Notes under the pieces: generated by a model | Databases searched by the model: none | Told to the model about the DNA's origin: nothing | The model's input: only the letters and a program-made list of their open reading frames with translations | Made by a program: the position numbers and the translations under genes | In this document: positions 1 to 4,996 of the stretch, in pieces | Position numbering within the stretch: position 1 is the stretch's first letter | How the letters are laid out: each line of letters begins with the position of its first letter | NCBI GenBank assembly: GCA_958421275.1 | Contig: CATZLI010000015.1 | Span: forward strand, 1-8,969 | DNA length: 8,969 nucleotides | Reading direction: 5' to 3' | From: an uncultured Collinsella sp. | GTDB taxonomy: Bacteria > Actinomycetota > Coriobacteriia > Coriobacteriales > Coriobacteriaceae

Positions 1-186
1 GCGTTCGAGGCGGGGACCGCGCCGGCGGGCTCGGCCGAGCTCGAGCGCCTCATCGCCGCCGCGAGGTCCGAGGCGGACGAGTTGGCGCGCATCGGCGGAT
101 GGGCGGCCGTCCGAATCGGTTTCGGGGGCGTCGAGACCATCGACTGCGAGACGGGGCGGACGGTCTACGCGGCAGGGGCGGAATAG
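1..186 (+). CDS. C-terminal end of an unrecognised protein (5' end outside the window)
   Basis: Frame 1 is open from the first base to a TAG at 184-186 and encodes 61 residues. The sequence begins inside a charged, probably helical stretch (ELERLIAAARSEADELARI) and ends with a short, probably beta-rich segment (VRIGFGG, VETIDCETGRTVYAAGAE). Codon use is the same GC-rich type as in the mob genes, which supports it as coding. I do not recognise the family. It reads towards the transfer-origin candidate, and two strong GC-rich hairpins lie just behind it, so its transcription unit probably ends there. Its function cannot be judged without the upstream sequence. Confidence 0.6.
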   Translation, partial: AFEAGTAPAGSAELERLIAAARSEADELARIGGWAAVRIGFGGVETIDCETGRTVYAAGAE

Positions 187-205
187 CCCCGGCCGCCACC
201 CGCAC

Positions 206-229
206 GGGCATGCCGGCGACGGCGTGCCC
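206..229. terminator. GC-rich hairpin with GCGA loop, possible terminator
   Basis: Ten bases (GGGCATGCCG, 206-215) pair with CGGCGTGCCC (220-229), with one G-U pair if read as + strand RNA. They close a GCGA loop of the stable GNRA type. It lies 20 bases after the stop codon of the upstream partial gene. No long T run follows, only GTTT near 238, so an intrinsic terminator is possible but not certain. Confidence 0.35.
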
Positions 230-242
230 CTCGCGGCGTTTC

Positions 243-268
243 CCGGGGATGGACCGCGCCATCCCCGG
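243..268. repeat. Perfect 10-bp inverted repeat (second hairpin)
   Basis: CCGGGGATGG (243-252) is perfectly complementary to CCATCCCCGG (259-268) around a 6-base loop. Together with the hairpin at 206-229 it forms a tandem hairpin pair between the upstream gene and the mobilisation region. It may insulate transcription or contribute to transfer-origin structure. No coding sequence is credible here. Confidence 0.4.
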
Positions 269-453
269 ACCCCTGCGCGCCAAAGGGCCGAGGCCCCTTG
301 GAACCCCGGAGCGGCCGCCGGCGGGCCGTGAACGGCGGGCCAATCACTCGGCTTCAACTCGCGATCGCCCTGCCGTGTCACGCCCCGCCGGCTCTCGCTC
401 CGGCTCCGTTCGATGGCTCCCCATGGGTCGCCATCACTTCGCCTACGCTCACC

Positions 454-548
454 TGCCCATATCCGGGAAAACACGTAAGTTCCCTACTATGGGCATGCAA
501 GATGTGGGAATGTGTACACATTCCATCTTGCCGGCGCGAACGCGCCGG
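454..548. other. oriT: Candidate origin of transfer (oriT): three consecutive inverted repeats
   Basis: Three symmetric elements follow one another just upstream of the mobC-like gene. First, TGCCCATA (454-461) pairs with TATGGGCA (488-495), and inside it GGGAA (465-469) pairs with TTCCC (480-484), leaving AACACGTAAG as loop. Second, an 18-bp perfect palindrome (507-524) is flanked by GCAAGAT (497-503) and ATCTTGC (525-531). Third, CCGGCGCG (531-538) pairs with CGCGCCGG (541-548). The stretch TAAGTTCCCT (476-485) resembles, from memory, the nick core TAAGTGCGCCCT of RSF1010-type origins. Local base composition is less GC-rich than its surroundings. Position beside mobC and ahead of the relaxase operon is usual for oriT. 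The nick site itself is inference. Confidence 0.55.
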
Positions 549-633
549 GGCTCCGGGCGGTCGGAACCGCGCCTGCCGGCGCTCCCCTACGCCCTGCGCG
601 GGGACGGCGAGCCGCGCCCGTTGGCGCTCCCGC

Positions 634-667
634 CGGCCCCTTGCCGAAACAACCGGAAGGGGGGCCG
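634..667 (+). promoter_or_regulatory. Hairpin that could cover the mobC ribosome binding site
   Basis: CGGCCCCTT (634-642) can pair with AAGG (657-660) and GGCCG (663-667), leaving a two-base GG bulge. The right arm contains most of the purine-rich ribosome binding site (GGAAGGGGGG, 655-664) of the TTG-started mobC-like gene. In mRNA this fold would hide the site and lower translation of the first mob gene. This is a structural inference from complementarity only. Confidence 0.3.
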
Positions 668-669
668 TT

Positions 670-1011
670 TTGGCCAAAGAGAAGAAAGAGACCCAGATCC
701 ACCTCCGGATCAGCGAGCGCGATGCCGCGCTCATGCGCGAGCGCGCGCGGGCGGCCGGGCTCGGCCTGTCGGCCTACGTCCGCCGGTGTGCGCTCGCCGG
801 TGGTGCTCCCGCGCCCGTCGCCGACGCCCGCGAGCTCCGTCCGATATACGCGGAGCTCCGTCGGTGCGGTAACAACGCCAACCAAATCGCCCGCGCCCTC
901 AACGCCTACGGCATCGGCGGGGCTCCGGCGGCCGACGTGGCCCGCGCCGTGGCGGAGCTCGAGCGCGCCGCCGAGGCAGTTGCCGCGGCCCTCGAGGCCG
1001 CAAGGCCGTAA
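670..1011 (+). CDS. mobC: MobC-like relaxosome accessory protein
   Basis: This 113-residue protein matches the plasmid mobilisation MobC family, small DNA-binding proteins that help the relaxase open and nick oriT. A basic start (LAKEKKE) leads into a ribbon-helix-helix-like segment (TQIHLRISERDAALMRERA, then LGLSAYVRRCAL). The family signature appears near residues 70-82 as RRCGNNANQIARALN, close to the usual GNN-NQIA pattern. An alanine-rich helix ends the protein. I chose TTG at 670 because GGAAGGGGGG (655-664) sits at the right distance and the upstream in-frame sequence runs through the oriT hairpins and reads as noise. It is the first gene after the oriT candidate and probably heads the mobilisation operon. 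Confidence 0.85.
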   Translation: MAKEKKETQIHLRISERDAALMRERARAAGLGLSAYVRRCALAGGAPAPVADARELRPIYAELRRCGNNANQIARALNAYGIGGAPAADVARAVAELERAAEAVAAALEAARP

Positions 1012-1035
1012 CCTGGCGCCGTGGAGGGTTGGTGT

Positions 1036-1068
1036 AGGGGTATAATAGGGGTAGAACCGGGGTAGAAT
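1036..1068. repeat. Three tandem 11-bp repeats before the unknown mob-operon gene
   Basis: Three directly repeated 11-bp units follow one another without gaps: AGGGGTATAAT (1036-1046), AGGGGTAGAAC (1047-1057) and CGGGGTAGAAT (1058-1068). They share GGGGTA-AA at fixed positions, one helical turn apart, so a protein could bind all three on one face of the DNA. TATAAT in the first unit and TAGAAT in the third also look like -10 elements, although no good -35 is seen at the right distance. The array lies between mobC and the gene at 1104, so an operator or promoter role is likely. Confidence 0.6.
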
Positions 1069-1103
1069 ACAATCAAGCACACATACCATGGATTGGAGCA
1101 CCG

Positions 1104-1808
1104 ATGCCCACCCTTAAGCCAAAACGCACCTTCGTCTATTCTTCAGACAACGCCCGCCGCGCCCTCGAGGCCGCCCTCGCCGACCGTTGCGAGGTCAACC
1201 GCACGAACATGAGCCAGGAGATCGAGGGTATCCTCATCGACGCCCTCGTCCCGCACGACGGTGGGCTCGCCGAGCGCGCCATGACGCGTATCTACTACGG
1301 CCAGACCGGGGTACGCGACGAGGTCGCGGGCGCGTTCAGCGACGCCGCGGCCGTCTACGACTGGGAGTCTGGGACCTCCGACCTCAGACCCCTCGTCGAG
1401 CTTGCGGCTCAGCAGTCGCTCGGCGCGCTGATCGACGCATCGAAGGAAGAGGACGACGGATCTCGTCCCGTCTTCCACCTCAAGACATGCTGGGACTCCG
1501 TGTGCGGCCGCCTGCATCATGTCTGCGAGAGCGACCCAAGCAGCCGTGAGGCCCTGTCGGCCGCCATCGACGAGGGTGTCGCCCGCGACCTCGGCTGTGC
1601 CCTCGATGCCGGTCGCAAGATGGTCGAGGCGCGGGCCTTCTTCGATATCGTCCTTAGGAACTGGACCGTTCTGGGCGGGTTCACCTACACCTACCGTGCC
1701 CTCATGGACGTCGTCGCCATCGCCGACGAGTGGCCCGAGACCGCCCGCTCGCGTGAGGACCTCAAGGCGTGCCTCTGCTCCGTCGCCGCCGCGCGTGGGG
1801 GCGAATAG
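1104..1808 (+). CDS. Unknown mobilisation-operon protein, possible RHH N-terminus
   Basis: This is a 234-residue protein of no family I recognise. ATG at 1104 is preceded by GGAG (1095-1098) five bases upstream. Residues about 8-50 (FVYSSDNARRALEAALADRC, then NRTNMSQEIEGILIDALVP) look like a ribbon-helix-helix DNA-binding fold: a short strand, a helix, a turn and a second helix ending in hydrophobic residues. The remainder is acidic and mostly helical, with no signal peptide, membrane segment or catalytic motif. It starts 35 bases after a triple 11-bp repeat and ends two bases before the coupling-protein gene, so it is probably co-transcribed with the transfer genes. An autoregulator of the mob operon or a relaxosome accessory is possible; this is inference. 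Confidence 0.75.
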   Translation: MPTLKPKRTFVYSSDNARRALEAALADRCEVNRTNMSQEIEGILIDALVPHDGGLAERAMTRIYYGQTGVRDEVAGAFSDAAAVYDWESGTSDLRPLVELAAQQSLGALIDASKEEDDGSRPVFHLKTCWDSVCGRLHHVCESDPSSREALSAAIDEGVARDLGCALDAGRKMVEARAFFDIVLRNWTVLGGFTYTYRALMDVVAIADEWPETARSREDLKACLCSVAAARGGE

Positions 1809-1810
1809 CC

Positions 1811-3769
1811 GTGGGTCGATACCGCAGTTCCGCGGTCCTCGCCGCCGTCTTCGCCGTCATCTTCGATGTAGCCTGCTACCCCATCGTGGCCCCCGTGATT
1901 GCGTGTGCGCTCGCGGGGGCCGTTTTCGACTGGCCGAGTTGGATTGACGGTATCGGGCCCGACCTCTGGTTGGCGTTCTGGGCATCAGGGGCCTGGCTCC
2001 CGCACCTCCCGCCCATGCTCGCTGCGTTTGCGCTCCTGTTCCTGGTGCTTTTCGGCTATGCGGTGGCCAAGGACGCCGAGAGAGCACGCGAGGTCGAGGG
2101 GGGCATCTACGGCGACTCGCACATCGTCCGCGGCGTGGCGGAGCTGGGCCGCCGGAACGACTTCTGGGACGGGTCTGGAACTCCGGCCAGAGCGGGCCTG
2201 GTGCTCGGTGCCACCGGGGAGGGATACTGGTTCGACTCCTCTGTCCCACATGCAATGACCTGCGGAAAGACAGGTTCAGGCAAGACGCAGCTACAGAATC
2301 TAGAGACCATGCACCTGCTCATGGCCGCCGGCTGGAATATCGTCTCGACCGGAAAGCCGGAAGTCCTGGAGCTCACCGCCGATAAGGCCCGCGAGATGGG
2401 CTATGAGGTCGTCGTGCTCGATTTGACCGGTTATCCCGGTGCAAGCCGATACAATCCCATCGGGCTCGTCGTCGATGCCGTCGAGGCGGGGGATACCGAT
2501 GCCGCCGTGAGGACGGCCCGACAAGTCGCCGTCGACCTCATCCCCCTCGGCGGCGAGAAGAACACCTACTTCCCCAAAGCTGCGCGAAACATGCTCGTCG
2601 CCTGCATCCTTGTCGTCTGCACGGCCGATATTCCCCGCAGGCAGAAGAATCTCGCCAGCGTCGCCGCGCTCGTCGAGCGCGGGACCGCCGGCGAGGACCC
2701 GAAGGACCCGTCGGCCCCTCTCAAGGACTACATTCGCGGCCTCGGACCGACGCACCCGGCATTCTCGCCGGCATCCGACCTCCTCGGGGACGGCGGCGCG
2801 ACGACCGCTGGCAAGAACGTCGTCTCCACGCTCAAGGAGGCCCTGGGTATCTTCTCGGACGGCGCTCTTCGCGCGATTACGTCCGAGAGCACCGTCTCCA
2901 TCCGAGATCTCATCGAGAAAAAGACGGTTCTGTACATTGAGATGCTCGACGAGGGCGATCCGTACAGCGTCGTCTACACCTGCTTCCTTAACCAGTGGTG
3001 GCAGGTGGCGCAGCGGGTGTGCAAGGAGGGCGGCGGTCGCGTTCCGCATGAGACGGCGCTCGTGCTCGACGAGATCGGCAATCTGAATGTCAGGGTGGCA
3101 TGCCTGCCCGCAATCGCCACGCTCGGGAGAAGCATGCGCCTGCACGAATATCTGTTCGTGCAAAATCTGAAACAGCTGAATGCCTATAACGAGCCCGGCG
3201 ACGGCGGGGCCGGGCGAGACAAGTTGGTCGGCTCCATCGGTACCAAGGTCGCCCTGTCCCTTTCCGAGCCGGAAGACTTCAAGTTCTTCACGGCGCTCGC
3301 GGGAAAGCGGACAGTGCGCTCCATGGGCACATCGAGCCAGAACGGCTCGGGGCGGACGTCGTCCGGCACGAGCTACAGCGAGACCGCCGTTCCCCTGATA
3401 AACGAATGGGAGTGGCAGCAGCGCATCCCCATTCGAGACGGCCTCATCGCGATAAAAGGCGGCGAGAACTCGAAACCGGGCCGCGAGGGCGTGTTCGAGT
3501 TTCCTCTCGACTACGCCAGCCGCACCCCGGCGGGAGCCTTCTTCGGACTCGGCGACGAGGAGGCGGAGCGCCGGAAACGCTCCGCCTACTACGCTCGCGC
3601 CAAGGCCTCCGCGCAGGACGAAGTGTATGAGGTGCCGGAACCGTGGTGTCCCGAGTTCAACGTCGGTGACGAGACGGACGATGATGACGAGATCGCGCCC
3701 GACGACGTGTTCAAGGCCGACGAGGAAAACGCGACGTTCGAGGACGAGTGGGCCGCGTGGGACGAGTGA
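1811..3769 (+). CDS. virD4: VirD4/TraG-type type IV coupling protein
   Basis: This 652-residue ATPase should link the relaxosome to a type IV secretion channel at the inner membrane and power DNA export. Two hydrophobic segments (about residues 8-38 and 65-86) anchor the N-terminus. Walker A is GKTGSGKT at residues 152-159, and Walker B is ETALVLDEIGNL with the acidic pair at 420-421. Downstream stretches (LPAIATLGRSMRLHEYLFVQ, IGTKVALSLSEPEDF) match the TraG/VirD4 family. I chose GTG 1811, with GGGGGCG (1797-1803) ahead of it, over an ATG at 1769 that lies inside the preceding gene and lacks a good ribosome binding site. The canonical DPKGE block reads TGKPE (180-184). The C-terminus is strikingly acidic (ETDDDDE onward). 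It follows the upstream gene after two bases and precedes the relaxase by 13. Confidence 0.92.
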   Translation: MGRYRSSAVLAAVFAVIFDVACYPIVAPVIACALAGAVFDWPSWIDGIGPDLWLAFWASGAWLPHLPPMLAAFALLFLVLFGYAVAKDAERAREVEGGIYGDSHIVRGVAELGRRNDFWDGSGTPARAGLVLGATGEGYWFDSSVPHAMTCGKTGSGKTQLQNLETMHLLMAAGWNIVSTGKPEVLELTADKAREMGYEVVVLDLTGYPGASRYNPIGLVVDAVEAGDTDAAVRTARQVAVDLIPLGGEKNTYFPKAARNMLVACILVVCTADIPRRQKNLASVAALVERGTAGEDPKDPSAPLKDYIRGLGPTHPAFSPASDLLGDGGATTAGKNVVSTLKEALGIFSDGALRAITSESTVSIRDLIEKKTVLYIEMLDEGDPYSVVYTCFLNQWWQVAQRVCKEGGGRVPHETALVLDEIGNLNVRVACLPAIATLGRSMRLHEYLFVQNLKQLNAYNEPGDGGAGRDKLVGSIGTKVALSLSEPEDFKFFTALAGKRTVRSMGTSSQNGSGRTSSGTSYSETAVPLINEWEWQQRIPIRDGLIAIKGGENSKPGREGVFEFPLDYASRTPAGAFFGLGDEEAERRKRSAYYARAKASAQDEVYEVPEPWCPEFNVGDETDDDDEIAPDDVFKADEENATFEDEWAAWDE

Positions 3770-3782
3770 GGGGGCGGTAAAC

Positions 3783-4751
3783 ATGACGGCTATCAAACAG
3801 GTATCGGTGACCAGCGCGCAGCATATGAAGAGTCTTGCCGGCTATCTCGACAGGTCGAGCGAGAAGCATGACGCGCTCGACCTCGACTCCCGGAATCTCA
3901 ACGACCCGGAGAACTGGGCTCGCGAGATGGACCGCACCCGCGATGCCTATGGACATAACGAGTCCGGCCGCAAGGGCTCGAAATGCACCTACTGCTACCA
4001 CCAGATCATCGGGTTCAACCCCGATGAGTGCGACGTGAACGGCGGCAAGCTGACGAGGGCCGGGTGCATGGGGTTCGCCCGCGAGTGGGTCGAGCGCTAC
4101 TACCCCAACCAGGAGGCCGCCTGGGCGCTCCATCTCGAGCACTCGAAGGACGGAACGGACCGTTACGCCGTGCATATCGCCATCAACCGGACCGACCTCG
4201 AGACCGGACGCAGGCTCGATGAGGGCCGAGCAAGCCGTCAGAAGGTCCTCCATGCGTCGAGAATGCGCGACATGGACGAGAGATGGGGCCTCTCGCAGCT
4301 CGAACGCGGCCAAAGAAATAGCAGATCCCACGCTCGCCAGGAGTCCCCCGGCGAGCGGAGGGCCCGCGAGGCCGGCCGCGCGTCGTCGCCGCGGTTCGAG
4401 ACGGATCTTGACCATGTTCGCCGCGTCGTACGCGAGAGCGTCCGCGAGGTCGCCGCCTCGGGAGCCCCCAACAAGATGCGCGCGCTCAACGAGGCGCTCG
4501 AGAAGAGAGGGGTTCATATGCGAATGAGCCGAGACGGGCAGGCGAAGGCTAGGGACGTGGTCTTCGAGTATCGTTCGACCTACGACCGCAGAGACGGCCG
4601 CGGCAACCGCATAAGGGTCTCCGCGATCCGCGGGCATCGTCTCGGTCGCGGGTTCAGCATCGCCGGTATCCAACATGCCCTGGGCGTCGGCATGGCCATG
4701 TACCGCATGGCCGAGCGCGCCATGGACGACGGGAACGGTAACGATATGTGA
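3783..4751 (+). CDS. Short conjugative relaxase (MOB-P-like)
   Basis: This 322-residue protein is probably the relaxase that nicks oriT and stays bound to the transferred strand. ATG 3783 follows GAGGGGGCGG (3768-3777). The N-terminal SLAGYLDRSSEK fits motif I, with Tyr21 as the likely catalytic residue. CYHQIIGFNPDE (71-82) and the helix before NQEAAWALHLEH follow relaxase order. The metal-binding motif is divergent: His117, His120 and His131 remain in ALHLEH and AVHIAINRTDLETGRRL, but the usual HxHxH run before the final IAIN-like strand reads RYAVH. Residues 180-250 are basic, and the C-terminal segment includes RVSAIRGHRLGRGFSIAGIQ. No helicase or primase domain is attached. It lies 13 bases after the coupling protein and closes the operon. 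MOB-P assignment is from pattern, not a search. Confidence 0.82.
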   Translation: MTAIKQVSVTSAQHMKSLAGYLDRSSEKHDALDLDSRNLNDPENWAREMDRTRDAYGHNESGRKGSKCTYCYHQIIGFNPDECDVNGGKLTRAGCMGFAREWVERYYPNQEAAWALHLEHSKDGTDRYAVHIAINRTDLETGRRLDEGRASRQKVLHASRMRDMDERWGLSQLERGQRNSRSHARQESPGERRAREAGRASSPRFETDLDHVRRVVRESVREVAASGAPNKMRALNEALEKRGVHMRMSRDGQAKARDVVFEYRSTYDRRDGRGNRIRVSAIRGHRLGRGFSIAGIQHALGVGMAMYRMAERAMDDGNGNDM

Positions 4752-4811
4752 TCGATGCTCAAGATGAGGAAGCGCGAGCGAGGGCATCCGACATCTAAGG
4801 AGAAACCTCCG

Positions 4812-4853
4812 AAGTGTCTATATAGAAAGTATATACATTCTATATAGACACTT
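4812..4853. repeat. Array 1: three phased AT-rich units in a 16-bp inverted repeat
   Basis: CTATATAG (4818-4825), GTATATAC (4829-4836) and CTATATAG (4840-4847) start exactly 11 bp apart. The two outer units sit in a perfect inverted repeat with 16-bp arms: AAGTGTCTATATAGAA (4812-4827) and its complement (4838-4853). The 19-bp block from 4829 to 4847 occurs again at 7991-8009. The array lies upstream of rep and overlaps the likely promoter, so it probably acts as an operator. TTTT follows the right arm, so a terminator for the mob operon is an alternative or additional role. Confidence 0.75.
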
Positions 4854-4901
4854 TTCGCTTAGAGCAGTGTAAAATAACTTTATCCTTAACATACGTCCTG
4901 T

Positions 4902-4962
4902 AATGCCATAGGCATTCCCCTCGGGGTGGCTCCTAGGGTCTTTACCTCACCCCGTTTCTTTT
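4902..4962 (+). promoter_or_regulatory. Possible attenuator in the rep leader
   Basis: Three hairpins can form in the leader RNA. AATGCC (4902-4907) pairs with GGCATT (4911-4916). CCCC (4917-4920) pairs with GGGG (4923-4926). CGGGGTG (4922-4928) pairs with CACCCCG (4948-4954) and is followed by TTTCTTTT (4955-4962). The second and third share the same G run and exclude each other, as in terminator/antiterminator switches. Several plasmid families limit Rep synthesis this way with an antisense RNA. No antisense promoter was firmly identified, so this is inference from base pairing. Confidence 0.35.
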
Positions 4963-4996
4963 CATCTGTTTCATGCAAGCCAGAGGAGAGTTTTTT

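Larger units (their letters stand above)
187..453. other. Gene-free GC-rich stretch upstream of the transfer-origin candidate
   Basis: No convincing gene is seen; the open frames here have no ribosome binding site and no recognisable protein pattern. Besides the two hairpins described separately it holds a 9-bp direct repeat, CGGCGGGCC at 319-327 and 333-341. It also holds a nested near-palindrome at 412-435, whose arms GATGGC and GCCATC enclose the palindrome CCCATGGG (420-427). Such dense symmetry fits a plasmid regulatory or transfer-origin region, but no specific role can be assigned. Confidence 0.4.
4752..4996 (+). promoter_or_regulatory. Leader and control region of the replication gene
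   Basis: There is no firm gene between the relaxase stop and the rep start. The stretch is clearly more AT-rich than its neighbours. It contains a repeat array (4818-4847), a possible promoter (TAGACA at 4845-4850 and TAAAAT at 4870-4875, spacing 19) whose -35 overlaps the last repeat unit, and several hairpins in the presumed leader RNA. The ribosome binding site AGAGGAGAG (4982-4990) lies six bases before ATG 4997. A 30-codon open frame at 4755-4847 has no ribosome binding site and ends inside the array; I do not call it a gene. Confidence 0.55.

Noticed and set aside
298..669. In-frame upstream extension of the mobC-like gene
   Set aside because: It would translate the oriT inverted repeats and gives low-complexity sequence. 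TTG 670 has the ribosome binding site and starts right before the conserved domain.
99..872. A 257-codon plus-strand frame across the oriT region
   Set aside because: It has no ribosome binding site, is rich in Arg and Pro as expected for GC-rich noise, and overlaps mobC in another frame.
1769..1810. Earlier ATG for the coupling protein
   Set aside because: It lies inside the preceding gene and has no good ribosome binding site; it adds 14 arginine-rich residues before the first membrane segment. GTG 1811 is better placed.
2300..3796. A 498-codon open frame on the minus strand
   Set aside because: It lies entirely opposite the coupling-protein gene, whose motifs are unmistakable. Long antisense frames are expected in GC-rich genes, and it has no recognisable domains.
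3711..4787. A 358-codon open frame on the minus strand
   Set aside because: It is opposite the relaxase gene and shows no domain pattern; it is a by-product of GC-rich codon bias.
4755..4847. A 30-codon open frame after the relaxase, ending in YIHSI
   Set aside because: It has no ribosome binding site, and its last third is the repeat array. Coupled translation from the relaxase stop is possible but unsupported.
4973..4996. Earlier ATG for the replication protein
   Set aside because: The sequence before it is pyrimidine-rich with no ribosome binding site, while AGAGGAGAG lies between it and ATG 4997.
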